Shown here piece by piece: positions 25,511-38,703 of a stretch of DNA of 64,000 nt (positions are counted from its first letter, which is position 1; each line of letters begins with the position of its first letter). The position numbers and the translations under genes are program-made. Under the pieces are notes generated by a model, which did not search any database, was not told where the DNA came from, and worked only from the letters and a program-made list of their open reading frames with translations. Location: positions 434,001-498,000 of the forward strand of contig NC_092359.1 in NCBI RefSeq assembly GCF_030848805.1, given 5' to 3'. The DNA comes from Temnothorax longispinosus. Its lineage: Eukaryota; Arthropoda; Insecta; Hymenoptera; Formicidae.

Positions 25511-26774
25511 ATGGCACGTCGGGGCGAACACTGCAGGGCGATTTTCCTACTGTGTGAGTTTTCCTGTGTGACATCTTTCTGCTGAGGAAAAGAGTGCTCC
25601 GATACGCGTTTCCGTTATTATCCATTCCTCGCTTCCGCGAGAAGCGAGTCGTGCCATTTAATTCTTGTATACGTTGTGATCACGGGAATTGCGTCAAGTA
25701 TGATTACCGAACCGCGCCATTTAATTCTTATGTTAGATCCGTTGGTGACGTTATCATTCGAATGGAAAAAGTTCTACTAACAATAAGATGATTGCGTGAG
25801 CGAGTCTTCTCACGATTACTCGAGTATTCTGAGTATATAAAGAGAAAAGCAGAGTAAGATATGTATATATAGGAAGTGATAAAGGATATTATGTACAGGA
25901 TTATTTCTTGATACACATAGTATGTCAAAGGTTTATAGTGGCAAATGTCAATAACGATAAGTGAGAAAGCTCGTCGAAACTGTGTTTTACGTCATTTACT
26001 TATCGCGGAAAAGAATCATAAAAATTGGTCGTGTGCTTTTATCTATGTATCGATATATACTTGACTTTAATTAGAATTTTTACAATGAATAGTTTTTCGG
26101 ATATTATTTTCTTGATATTTCAATCCTGTAATTACGTTGCTTCAAATATATGAATGTGTGTGTGTGTATGTGTGAGGAAGATGACAAATGACGTGACTTT
26201 GACGTGATAAATGTCATTTTAATAAAATCTCAAGAGTGATGTAAAACTTTTAGATAAATGATGTGTGTGAGCGGGGCTCTTCTTTACAATCAAAGATACA
26301 AATATAACTTCTATCTTGTATTTTCTTAAGTCTTAAGGCATACTTTTTAAATTTTACACGCGTTTAATATTCACCCTAATTTCTCCTTAAACCTAACTTC
26401 CGTAATTTAAAGGGAACGCGAGGAAACTGTCTTCCAAGCAAGGGACAACACGGACGTTGTAAATTAGATAATGGACTTTTCATAAAAGTTTTTTTTTAAT
26501 TTTTCTAATTTGCTTTTAAACTTGACAAAACTACTGTGTGTATGGTGATATCGCGACATTCCTTTTTATAAAAATAATTTTTGGCAGGGTGTGTCACGGG
26601 CATAGCGTTTAGTATCCCCCTTCCTTCGCCGATGCCGCGACAAGTGGACGAGCAACGTTATACCACACGGAGAATGTCGAAAATCTTCCTGGAATATCCT
26701 ACTCCGAAGACGAGATTGCCCTTGGTAAACAAATTTTATTCGATATTTCCACTCTTTATTCATTCATATTACAT

Positions 26775-26817
<43 letters not shown>

Positions 26818-28110
26818 GTTTTTTCACAATACTACAGCTAAACTTTTTAAAATTTTATTGCCGTATTAAATGGCTGTTCGAAAGCTCTCTGAATTCCTTT
26901 TCTGGATTCAATTATAATTTCGAATAAACGTGTACACTACTTTTTTTCAGCGACCAATACGCACTTTTAGAAATACAGCGATTTATATGCCTATACGCAG
27001 GAGTAATTATTTAAATGGATTCGTGGAACGTTACGCTAATACAGTTGAAGGGGAAAAAACACCACATTGGATCGTGTATATCCGTACATATACGTCTACA
27101 TGCTAATGTCCTTACAGTAGTGGGCGGCGACCGCTCCTACATACGCAAGCTGCATTACTAAATCTGCGCGTAATCGTATTACCGCTTATTACGGAGGCCT
27201 ATTTAACCTAAGGTTTAAATCCGATAATTAACGCCCCCCGAGAAAGCTTCGAACATTATTCTTCGATTATATGATACGGCGCAATTATGTGTGTCCCCGT
27301 TTTCAGAAAAGTTTGAAAATCTCCACCGCAGTAAGGACCTATGCTTTTTTCAAGGCTGACCTTACGTCGGTCGGATACAATGGCGGTTTTACGCCATCGC
27401 TATAACGTATGATAATGCGTGGAATTCATAAAGGAGCGCTGTGTTATACGTAAAGCAATCTTATCAAAACTTTCATACAACTCTTGGCCAGACCTTGACT
27501 TTATTTCTGCTACCCCTTAATCCACTCTTATATTTTAATCTCCACATTTGACGCTAATCGTAACTTACACGTACAAAAAAGGCTGCAGTGATAAAATTAA
27601 AATTGAAACAAGAGAAGGCTAATTTTCTATTTATTATGATAACATCATAGCTAATATTTGTCAAACAAAATCTTTTTAAAATATAACTTTAGAGACGTAC
27701 TTAATATTTACAATTTTTTGTATCAGTCTTCATAAATTATCGCCATCAGATTAGCTCGATTCTCTCCAGCTGTAAAGTGTCAAGAAGGAAACGAAATCGT
27801 TTCGATCGAGCATGATTCCTCATACTGTTTATCATTTCCGCTGAACGTAGGTAGCCTGTTGCTGCTTGCAAATATTTCGTTGAACTATACGCGTTGTGAA
27901 ATTTACATTTCATCGCTGTTGCATGATAGTCATATAACTTCCTAGCAGTAAATGCCACTAGCGCTGTTATGACCTCTAAACGAAGATTTTACTAATGCGA
28001 CATTTCGCAATGTGACAATTAAAATGAGGGTAAAGAAATGCTTATTTTTAAAGAGATTTATGTATTTTATATATATAAAATATATATATATAATATATAT
28101 ATAAAATATA

Positions 28111-28163
<53 letters not shown>

Positions 28164-31100
28164 ATTTATATATATATATATATATAGATTTTTTTCTATA
28201 TATTATCAAATTTTACATATATTAATTAAAATATTTATTGTTGGAATGAAACATTATTATATTAAATATATATTATTGTTGCAATTAAAAACTTGTTTTT
28301 TTCCATAAAATAAATTTTTGTTAAGAAAGAATTAGCTCTCTTCTTGATTAAAGAATGCAGAGATAAAACATAGTTAGCAGAAGACATTATACCATATAGT
28401 ACTACAAAATTACAGATGTGTTAGTGCATTTAGATACGTTAAAGTATTAGACAACTGATGAAATTTTAAATATATCAATAACTTGTTTGTGTGTTCAGAC
28501 TTCCATTAATATCTTCTTATATGTATAAAGTGTTATGATGTCAGACTCACTTGACTATTAAACCGTGAAATTATGATATAAAGTTCTGAGGCATTCTCAA
28601 ATAATTTCTCACCATCGTGAAAAATGTTATAATTGTTTATTAATGGGACCCAGTAGCAGAGTGACGTCAAATGACGTATTAATTCTGAAGTTAACTCTCA
28701 ATGTTGGGAAGATGAAAAGTCGTTAAGCTTTGCAAATTCCGTTTGCTAAGTTTAAACTTAATAAATTTTATAACTTTATTAAATTCTGTGTTTTTTTTTT
28801 CTGAGTTTCCACACGCTTGTGCGCTTAGACTCAAAACATATTTACAGTGGATTTGTTGACCTCTTTGGCGTTAAGCTTTTATAACATCCGATAGCTGCTT
28901 TTACTGCACTCCTTGACATTTCGATGGTATTATGTGACGTCATCGTGCAAAGACTTCGCGGCATTCTAGTGGAAACTTTTACTATTGCCACCCGCATCGG
29001 CTTATGTTCCTTCTTATGCTTTGTAATTGCAAATTTATACATATTGTAACGTTGACTTATGTTACCTGTTTCTATATTAATGATTCTATATTAATGATTC
29101 GTTACACATAGAGTTGTTATTGCAACAAAAAATTGTTATTGCAAAACTCGTACATTTATGTTACAATAACAGACGACCTTCTACAGAAGGTCATAAGCTT
29201 TTGAGCGGAAGTTACCTTTCTAGAATATAACAACAAACTATAAATGAAAATTTTATTGAGAGAGAAAGAGAGAGCAATTTTTTAGATAATAAAAATTCTA
29301 CCGAACAATTTTTATTAATAATTTTTCATGAGTCAATATGTACAGCTTTATTGTTTTATTTTATAAGTAAATATAATTTCTTTTTTAATAATATTATATT
29401 GTAATCTTCTTTTTTAGCCGATAGTCAATTCTGAACTCAAAACAACCACGATCGTGCCCTCAACCACATCGACCACACACAAATCGTTTTCCACCGAAGA
29501 ACCCTTGTATCGGCTGGATGGAAGCAACGGACAAGCTTGCATTCTTCTTCAAGTAGATGCACTCATCACTGTTAAATATCGCACAAAACTCGGCGAGGAT
29601 CAAGTAAGAAATGCATATGAATTAAATTCCGAAAGAAACAGGAAATCTTGGATCAATGAGCACAACGACGGATAATTATATAATTGATATTGATATCTCT
29701 AGGAAGCGGATATCTACGTACCTAACGATGCAATTGTGACCGGAAATTGTGATAACGAAAACACGGTGACAATGTCATTGAAATGGGAAGCCTTCGTACT
29801 ATCTTGGAGCTTCGCTAAGGTAATCTTTTATATATAACATCGTGTAGTCTATATATTTCCACAGTTGTGTCGTGAGATAAATTCTTGCGCCGGTCAAGAG
29901 GCAATTATACGAAAGATAAATCATTTTAATTGCCAGACACGGTACTGCTTTTTGTGAAAATCGATACGTGACCCTTTTACCGAGATATAGTTCATTTGAT
30001 TTTCACCTTCATATCGCTGATTGCGTGTTAGAAACTATCACGAGATAATGTCTCGAATTAACTCCACGAATTAACATCTCGGTTCGAGTAATTACCACAT
30101 GTGGGATAAAAATAGTAGAAATTTCATTAAAAATGATATCCTAGAACAAAACGCAGGTATCGATTGATGAGATATTACTTATACATATACCAAAATTATA
30201 TTTAGGAGTATGTCTTGCTATATTGTATTTGATCTCTTAGCACAATCCTAGTAATCTTGATTTTTATATGAAGGAATGATAAACCTTGTCAGATTTCCTC
30301 CCTATGCTTAACGAGACATACGATTTTATTTTCCAGACACCAGGTGGTGAACGCTGGTATGTCGAGAAAATCGAACTGACCTATAACTCCAGTGACAAAC
30401 ACTTTGAACATATTGCTCAGCCAAGTAAGTGTCAATCTTATTAGTTTTTGCACAATTTTGCTATTTCGTGTGAAATGTTTTTGCATTTAAGAAAATGCAA
30501 TAGTATTAAGTCACGTTATTTTTAATAGCTAATAACTATCAACTTTGTACTAAAAATAAATTAAGCTATTGAATACAGTTTATTGTAAATTAAAAACTAT
30601 TAGATACACTTGACATACATTTTCGAGAGAAATAATATATTGTTAATTATAAAAGTCAAATTGATTATTTTATTAATATTTTAGACAAGACTATTCGACT
30701 GAGTACCGGCCAGAAACATAGCTCCATGCTGTTTCCCACACCGGTCGGAAAATCGTACGCTTGTTCCGAAGAAACCGAGATTTCGCTCACCGACGGCAAA
30801 AATCATGCCAGCGTACTTTTGAGGTATCCCAACATATTATCGATTTAATTTTAGCAACCAAAGTTGTGTTTGTTATAAACAGTAAATCAGACATAATGCA
30901 AAAGTTCTAATTTAGCTAAAGTACATTTAATTTTACTTCATATTTGAACCTAAAAATAGATTTATATGAAAGTCAAACCAATATCGAAAGTGACTTTTCT
31001 ATTCTTTTTCAAATCAAATGGCCACATTTTGTTCAATGTGGAACTTTGTTACAAGTTAATAATATATATAGCTACATAATACGATTTAGTGTTAGGCAAA

Positions 31101-31375
31101 TTCTTATTCTTGTAAACTGCGTAAATAGAGAATATTAGATTGTCATGAAAATGAAAAATTTCAGAGACATGAAGCTGCAACCGTTCAAGTTCAAGAACAA
31201 CGAGTTTGCTGCCGAATTTTCGTGCACCTCGCTAAGCGCGCGGGCCAACAGAGACGAGACTGCGCCAGTTGCAGTTGGCTCCACGTTGGCCGCTGCGGTT
31301 CTCTTAACAATCACCGGCTATGCGGCCTACCGATATTTCAAAGTGAAGAAGGTTCAGTACGACACGATGGAGTAA
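25511..31375 (+). CDS. LAMP-family lysosome-associated membrane glycoprotein, seven exons
   Basis: LAMP proteins are abundant glycoproteins of the lysosomal limiting membrane; invertebrate members have a single luminal LAMP domain, as here. Exons: 25511-25553, 26588-26724, 29418-29603, 29703-29819, 30337-30424, 30685-30823 and 31165-31375, all GT-AG with matching phases, giving 306 aa. A signal peptide (about 1-23, hydrophobic AIFLLWCVTGIAF) is followed by a basic spacer, a Thr/Ser-rich likely O-glycosylated stalk (about 68-85), and the LAMP domain. Four luminal cysteines (101, 138, 217, 257) form two pairs with loops of 36 and 39 residues, the family pattern. N-glycosylation sequons lie at N178 and N191. 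One membrane segment (about 270-290) precedes a short cytosolic tail ending in YDTM plus E, a YxxΦ-type lysosomal sorting signal. The start ATG has a good context (GTTATGG), and the signal peptide is complete only after exon 1 joins exon 2. Length is close to the fly homologue. LAMP1 versus other paralogues cannot be assigned. Confidence 0.92.
26774..26818. repeat. (TC)n microsatellite in LAMP intron 2
   Basis: TC dinucleotide tract of about 45 bases, starting some 50 bases after the exon 2 donor. Confidence 0.95.
28064..28188. repeat. compound (TA)n-(TC)n-(TA)n microsatellite
   Basis: An interrupted TA run, then about 55 bases of TC repeats, then a second TA run. The two TA parts could pair across the TC part. 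Confidence 0.9.
28649..28678. mobile_element. fragment related to the 22244 TIR element
   Basis: The sequence CAGTAGCAGAGTGACGTCAA and the bases after it match the first about 28 bases of the element at 22244 with few differences. No matching right terminus is visible nearby, so this looks like a truncated copy within LAMP intron 2. Confidence 0.6.
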
Positions 31376-31639
31376 AAAATACCCGGGGATCCCACTGTCA
31401 CGTCGATGCCAAAGAAGCACGTATCGCCAAAAATTGACGCCGTTCGCGAGTGAGCGACACATAATTTTTCTCAACACTACGCGCTAGTCGTTCCTGGAAA
31501 AGAATCAGGTGTGTTTCTTTCTGAAATTTTACTTTTTGGATATTTCTTTTTTGTTAGACATGAACATAGCATATCGACACATATCGACGTATCTTGTAAT
31601 TATCACGGAAAGAATCCGCGATGATCTCCGAAGATACCT

Positions 31640-31645
31640 AATAAA
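31640..31645 (+). terminator. candidate poly(A) signal of the LAMP gene
   Basis: AATAAA occurs 265 bases after the stop codon. Other AATAAA hexamers further on (for example near 32634) could also be used, so the length of the 3' UTR is uncertain. Confidence 0.4.
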
Positions 31646-34600
31646 TGAGTCGATTAATGATTAAATTATAAAGTCCGGCTTAGAGCGGACTCCGCGAAAC
31701 AAAATATCGCGCATAGAAATCTTCTAGATAGACATATCTGAATACATATCCAGTATACCCTACCGTAAACATTAAAAGATATTTTAAAATAGTTTTTTTA
31801 TTACTTAAAAAAAATATCAGCCTGAATCTATATGTTATAAAAGTAATATTGATTTTTATTAATTAGCATTATAATTTATCTTATTTCAACAAAGTTTTAT
31901 CGTCATTTAATTTAATTATCTTACAGATGTCAAATAATAATTATACTTCAAAATTATTTTAAAAGAAATCTTTGTTTTATATTTTCTCTTTATAATATGG
32001 ATTATTTGTCTTCAAAATTAGAAAAAAGTTTTATAATTAAAACAGTCAATCGCGTATTAATGCATAATTATATACATACGGAATTAGATATCATCGACTC
32101 ATGTGGTATTATAAAAGTGTTGATAAATGATGTAATGAAATTTTCATTACATACTAGTATATGCGCGACATATTTGTCAATCGTATCGAATGTCAACATA
32201 TTCGCTTGAGATTAAAAAAAATGACATTCGTAATCGCAAACTCGGATGGTTGTATCAATAGGCTTTCCAATTTGTAGATTTTGATCTACACATCGTCATA
32301 TTTATATGAGCATTGAAGAAAAGTACTTTGAAATCTTGTTAATCGCGTACATATTTTATCATTACGATAGTTTTGTTGATTACAAGTTCTTTAAATTTCG
32401 TATAATTTTCTAGAATACACAAAAAATATATATTTTAATCTCCCGCGAAATACTTGCAATATACAATTAAGATAATTGAATTGTTTCTCTCGGCGTAACT
32501 CTTACAATATAATGTATCTTTATTCTTCATGAACATTATTATATGTATATAGGAGTAACAACTATATACATATAGTAATAATAAATATAATACATATAAT
32601 GATAATTTGGTTAATTCATATAAAGAAATCGAAATAAAACTTCGACATTCGGAGACGTGAGAAGGTCCTTTTCGGCAGCTAACAATGTTAGATAGACGGG
32701 TATATTATAATTAGATTATAATTAATGAGAATGTATTAAAACTGTTAATACATTTCAATGTAACGCCTTAATTATCTTGTACATAGCGATCTATAATTTA
32801 CGGATTTTTTCCCATTTTTTACACCAGTTGTACTCTATATTTAATTATGCTTTACTCTTTATAACGTAGTTTCGTAAGTTTACCGGTTTACAAGTTTTAG
32901 CAAATCTAAGATATTTAACTGTAAATATGAAATTTAATTAGTTGATCATTTTCTTTGTTGTTGTTTGTGTCTTAAGTGGAGATGGATCTGAACTAGGTTA
33001 CAATTTGATCTTAAACATTATTCGCTTGACTTTACATAATACAAAGTAAGAAATTGTGTATGGATATGTGTGGATATAAATACGCACACGCACACACACA
33101 CACACATGTACATATACATATACTTGCTGTATATGTTTGTCAAATCTTCTTCGGAATATTTATATGAATATGTCAATTTAAGAAATATAATAAACTTTGT
33201 AATAAGAGAGTGGTATTACGAAAACGCCCATAAAAATATTTTTATTTGACTTATTACCTTTGTCGGTGCATGCGCGCACAAACACATACAATAAATATAC
33301 TGTATAAATATGTGAGCGCTGAAACCACGATTATGTATTATGAATGAAACGTTTACTTTATAAACAAAAATAATTTAAAACTTTTTTCTTACTCATACGC
33401 AATCTTCTTTTGATCTCTTCTCGCGCAGGACTTTTTCTGTTCTTGTATTCTATTTTTATATTGGATTTTTCCAAGTATCTGGATCTGTAAAGTTTCGCAA
33501 ACGTGCATTCATTAGGAAACTATGAATAATTTATTTTGATGATATCCTGGCGTATAAAACTCCAAGTTACTGTAATTTTATATTTATTCAAATTGTGCGG
33601 TGTTAAATAGTTATGATATTGCGAGCTTTTCAATCATTTATATAAGATATGATGGGTGCAATGATTATGATGATAAAAGACAGTTTATTTATACATTGAA
33701 AATAGCTGATCGCTGGCGATAGCGCACGATGAATAATATAATTATTAGCAAGTTAACATATCTAAATGTAAAACGTATGCGTCCGCGCGTGCATGGATTA
33801 AAAATTATATTACATAATTATGCGCTAAATATATTTACGCGCAGATTACATCTATGTCGTATAGATATATATATATGTATAGTACGTACATGAAGAAAAA
33901 CCTACGTTATCGATATATGCATAACATATAAACCTCTGTCTTCCAAGTGCATATTAAAGTTACTTCGTATGTAAATATATTACGGATATCGTATGTCGTA
34001 TTTCCAAGATTTGTCAATCGTCGATTCGTGAATGTAGCCGGCAGCGTTGTGCGAGTATCATGACGATTCACAAGATCTCAAATAAGATTTGAATTATCGT
34101 TAAATGGTCTTTAATCAATTTTTCGATACTTTGCAGCAAATGCGATAAACATGCATTCCCTAATTTAAAAAAAAATGTATATTACGATAAATATAGACTG
34201 GATAGACTCGCTTTTGAAGCAACCATATTGCCTGTCATATAAAAAGTACGCTATATAATTCAGTTACATTTGTCGCTATCTCAATTATAATTTCAAGAAA
34301 TTAGTCTGAACCAAAAACTGGAAAGATCGAATGAATATCATGCATGCTCGCGGTATCGTGATATTAACACGAAGGAGGTCTAGCTGTAATTATAAAAATG
34401 TATTTTTGTGCTAAAGTCAATCTTATACCATAGATATTAACTGATAGTAGCGATTAAGATAGTTATCGGCGCGATTTAGCGGTTTATGTCTCGCATAGTA
34501 ATACGATAAATTACATTCGGTGAATCTCTTAACGATTTTGCGCATTTTTTTTTTGCATTTGCAAAACAACACGGAGATACGCATATGAAAGCAACGCGCA

Positions 34601-35100
34601 GTGACTAAATTGCTGAATCGCGACGTTTTTACGGTGAAATGGCGTCAAATTATGAATCATATCGCTTGACCTATAGCCGCAGCGTTAAGTCTTGTAACAA
34701 TTATTATAATGCATTACTGCGGAGATCGCGGAAACAGGGAGATGGATTCCGGTTTCACGTATCATAGTGTATCATATCGTCTATTAAAATTGTATCATAT
34801 CGATAAAATAAAGGCTGTTATACAAGTTCACTCAATCGTGCATCGTGTCCACGATGATTTATGCCAAAATTTTTCGAATTACGATAATCTCGCAATCTCA
34901 GAAAAATAACACATTATTTTTGCAGCTGTCGCATATCATGTTTTTGAAGAAACTAACAAAGTAAGATAATTAATCATTTGAAAAACTATGTTTAAGGTAA
35001 TAACCAATTACTATTATTCTCTATTTCAGATAGTAAACATATAACCGATCTTCTTGTTTGTTTCAAATAATTTTGTAATATTTACGAAAATAATTGATAG
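31646..35100. other. AT-rich region downstream of LAMP
   Basis: About 3.5 kb of AT-rich DNA including a (CA)n tract at 33085-33106. No protein-like open frame. The first part may be LAMP 3' UTR if a later poly(A) signal is used. Confidence 0.5.
33085..33106. repeat. (CA)n microsatellite
   Basis: CA dinucleotide run of about 22 bases, followed by alternating CATA sequence. Confidence 0.9.
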
Positions 35101-36480
35101 TCGATAAAATCTTTAAGAAAAAAAAAACGGTGATATTTGGCGTTGCAAACTTGCAAAATATATATAGCTCTCGTAATCATGTTTTATTTTATATACATGG
35201 GCATTACGCCTTTCGAAAGCAGATGTCTATTTGGTGTTCACGGGGCGGAGGGTCGGAGATATAATAATCTCGCGTCGTGGAAAGGGCGTGAAAAGTACAG
35301 TCAAGCAGGCTTATGCTAGCCGTGGGGAGCCCTGGCATGGTTCCCTTTGCGCAACACGACGCACCGTCGTCAGCGACTCATTGTTGCAATGTCCATTGAA
35401 ATCTCTCACAACAATGGCGCGCGACAAGACGATCGTATTGTCGCGGGTCGCCTGCGAGAGCATCTCGGGCCTTTTGCGCCTGCGGGTGCCTGCGACCGAA
35501 GAAATCGCCGCTCTCGGCTCCTGTCACCGAGGATTGCCCCTCGTAGCGCGGATTATAGCGACGCGCGATTATTCCGCCAATTTAGTATCTAATTAAACGA
35601 GTCCGCGAAAAATGCTCGAGGGAACGCAATCGCGAGATGGGCAGCAAAAGAAAAGTAGCACATATGTTGCTGCACTTGGTATACAATTTATAAATATTAA
35701 TAGTAGGTAATAAATCATGACCGTCGAAAAACAAAAAGGAAGAAACCGTTCGCGGGAGAGGAGTTTATTTCGCGCGATCCAATCGCGCGTTTGTAATTGG
35801 CCGACGCCGACGCGACGCACGCCTAATTAGCAATTACCGCGGCACAGTTTCGCTTAATTGGCCAGAAATTTATTCTTCGTACATCGGGCGATAACACGGC
35901 GGCGGTGGCGGCGGTGGTGCATGGTGACCGGGATAATTGAACGTAATTGACCACGTTTGATGACAGATGTACCGCTGGATTCGATAGAGATGGTTCGCGC
36001 GCGCCGCGCGAAGAGCGGAGCGGAGAAGGGAGGACAGGGTGAGCGTGGAGCTGCGTGGAGCTGAGGGGGACGGAAGGTACGACGCGCGGTAGCGGGGTAC
36101 GGAGGTACGACCTATAATTTATAAACTAGGGGCTGTTTTGGGGTAATTGCAGATAACGACGGGGCGGTCCGGATAACAAGCCGACATGGGAGTCACTGGA
36201 CACCGGTGCCGCTCCACCATAACCTTAGCGTCGTTACGTACGGTAATCCCTGTTCTGTATGTGTATATAGTATAGTTTGCAACCCTGTCCAAGCATAAGT
36301 TATGTCGCGCGTGATATCTCACCGCCGAGGGTTGAGAGTTAATAAACGACCGCGGTTGCAGCGAATCGCCCACCAGTCCCACCACCGCCGCCTTTCGTCC
36401 TTCGAACTCGTTAGCTCCGAGCTCCGAGTGTCGAGCGCGATGTCGTTTAGACCGAAGCGAAGGATAGACGATTCGTTGTT
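35101..36480. promoter_or_regulatory. GC-rich island between LAMP and Six4, possible enhancer or promoter
   Basis: A block of about 1.3 kb markedly richer in GC and CpG than its flanks, with compositional open frames on both strands but no recognisable protein. It contains the TAAT-core cluster at 35794-35966, described separately, and a purine-rich stretch (GGAGCGGAGAAGGGAGG type) near 36010-36040. Either a cis-regulatory region or an unrecognised noncoding exon is possible. Confidence 0.35.
35794..35966. promoter_or_regulatory. cluster of homeodomain core sites with a TALE-type site
   Basis: Within about 155 bases there are six TAATTR cores: TAATTG at 35794, 35855, 35934 and 35944, TAATTA at 35824, and CAATTA (the reverse) at 35831. 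A further TAATTA lies at 35590. TGACAG, the Homothorax/Meis core, follows at 35961. The surrounding sequence is GC-rich, so AT composition alone does not explain the TAATT cores. The arrangement is typical of developmental enhancers; function is inferred. Confidence 0.4.
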
Positions 36481-37363
36481 TTCCTATCGCTTTATTAACT
36501 ATTCATATCAAAATTATTTTAGAATACTTGATAATATAATTGAATTAATTGTGCGCAACTGTAATCGTTAATTTGATCATCTTATGTGTCAATGATAAAT
36601 GATCGCATCATCTAAATTAATTTCCTGTGATAATTTTACGATGTAACCACAAGTTGTGTATATTATATTATTTAATTATGATTTTTATGACAATAATTTT
36701 ACGCAGAAATAAATTCCGTACTTTAGTCAGAATCTACTTGTCAGAATCACACATGCGTTGTTAGCATAAGCATAAAGAGCAATTCCTACTTCGCCGTGGA
36801 TTCGTGGACAGTCCATTTGAGTGAGTACCATACAATAATTCCCGAGAGCTACCTGAAGAGTACTTTTGTTGAAAGTTGATGGATTACGTTTATATTTTGA
36901 CAGACTTGTGGATTTGTCCATAAAGAATTTTAGATATATATGTATAAGCATTATCAGGTACCTAATCAAATATACCTAAGCAAATATTATTTTAGGTTTC
37001 ATCAAACAGTTTGAATCGACTAAAGGAAATATTTGACTTTATGTTTACTTTTGTTATGTATTATCTTAATAGTCTAGAACACTCTAGAGATATAAATGCA
37101 TTCACAGTATAATACGCTGATCGATAAATATTGTTGCAAAGATCATCAAGTTAATGTAGAACTTGTGCTAATTCAATCTTTTTACAAACAAACAAAGTTA
37201 TTTCTTTAGATAATATGTATTTGACAAAAACTTAACAATGGTACCCTTTATACAATTTATACTTTTTGTAAATAAAATTTTTGAAGAATCTTATAGAGTC
37301 ATTACATGTTTTGCAATAAAAAATTAGCTTTGTAAAAACATGTATTTTTAAAATTGTTTTAAT

Positions 37364-37411
37364 ATCTCTCTCTCTCTCTCTCTCTCTGCTTTTTCTTCTT
37401 CTTCTTCTTCT
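37364..37411. repeat. (TC)n followed by (TTC)n microsatellite
   Basis: A TC dinucleotide run of about 24 bases, then a TTC trinucleotide run. On the minus strand it encodes the Arg/Glu-rich part of a false open frame. Confidence 0.9.
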
Positions 37412-38682
37412 CAATTTGCTATAATTTAATTTATACTTAAACAATAGAGTTTGAAAATACAATAATTTTTCTTTTAATTTATTGCTGGTCGACGGCGACG
37501 GGAAAACGTCGATGCAGCAGCCTGCACTCTCAATCGCGTTATAATCAGTCTCGCACGTGGACCCGTTGAGGAGATCCTTCCTGGAGACGCTATAAATACA
37601 CCTCCTAGATGTATGACGCGATGATTTCTTAGTTCTCACAGCATGGACGAGCAACTCGACGCAATCAACGTCTTGATAAGCCGATAAAAAGCAACGCGGC
37701 CTTGACGAGTCTGCACGGTCAGCTCGAAGAATCGTCGTAGGCAGCGTTTCGTCTTCGTCTTCGTGAAAACGTCATCTTCGTACGCGTGTAGCGTGAAAGA
37801 ATTAGCCGACTAATATCGGCGTCGCTTGCCACGCGTGGATTAGAAAAATTCGCCGAAGCAACATTCTGAAACATTTCACAGACATACGTCTTTTACGTAT
37901 ATTTAGCAAAATTAAAGAATAGAAAAGGCCAAAATTCAATGGAAGCAATGTAAAAAATTGTAATATTATACAAAACGTTTATATATAAAATACTTCTGGT
38001 TGAATTTTTTTTAGATATGTGATAAAAATTCAAGACCTTTTTGTTTTACCTGTTTGCGATCTTTATGAGATTTTCTTTTTAACAATAGAAGATGAAGAAT
38101 AAAAAGTAACGATTAAATATAATGCATAATAAATCTTGCAGAATTTAAAAATATGAGCATTTTATATTAAATATTTATTTTTATACACGTCATACAGGGG
38201 AAAGGATTGAAAGAGAACGTGGTGTTTCAACTTTAATTGAATAAATCTCGATTGCGAGGCGCGAGTTCGTCGCAATCGAGCGATTTCATCGTTTGAAAAC
38301 CACCCTCTAACAAAGAATATGACGACACAGACACGTAAACGGGGATTTTCGTGGGGTTGGCGCGCACATTCGCCACCTACCTATATATATGGTATAGCTG
38401 CCTATTGGGGTGCTCCAGGGTGACAATGATGTAACGCGAAACCTGCAAAACTTTTCTCACTCCCCTTTTTCTGTCCGCCATAAACGTAAATTCGGAGCTT
38501 TATTCGCTCATATTAACATTGCATTTTTATTCCGCGTGTTTCAATTCAGCAAAGAGTATTAAATTTCAATGCTTGCAGTAGAAAATATTACATTCCTCGA
38601 CAAATTGGCTCGATAAATGTATATTTAAAATATATAAGTTGTGTGCCACAGAAGACTTATCTCTACGTTTAATTATATTTTG

Positions 38683-38703
38683 AAAAAAAAAAAAAAAAAA
38701 AAA
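38683..38703. repeat. poly(A) tract
   Basis: Homopolymer of about 21 A. No upstream retrogene or LINE body was recognised and no target-site duplication is obvious. Confidence 0.9.

Larger units (their letters stand above)
26819..29417 (+). other. LAMP intron 2, remainder
   Basis: Long AT-rich intron. Apart from the repeats listed separately it holds only short open frames without recognisable homology (such as minus-strand 27958-27746 and 29042-28842). A tandem duplication of a 15-base unit (TATATTAATGATTC-type) lies near 29070-29100. Confidence 0.6.

Noticed and set aside
29165..29195. 8-bp hairpin GACCTTCT/AGAAGGTC in LAMP intron 2
   Set aside because: Too short to be notable at this window size.
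37232..37654. 140-codon minus-strand open frame
   Set aside because: Its middle is an Arg/Glu-rich artefact of the TC/TTC microsatellite, and the rest matches no family I recognise.
38683..38703. Poly(A) run as a possible retrotransposon or processed pseudogene tail
   Set aside because: No LINE, SINE or gene-like body is recognisable upstream, and no flanking duplication is visible.
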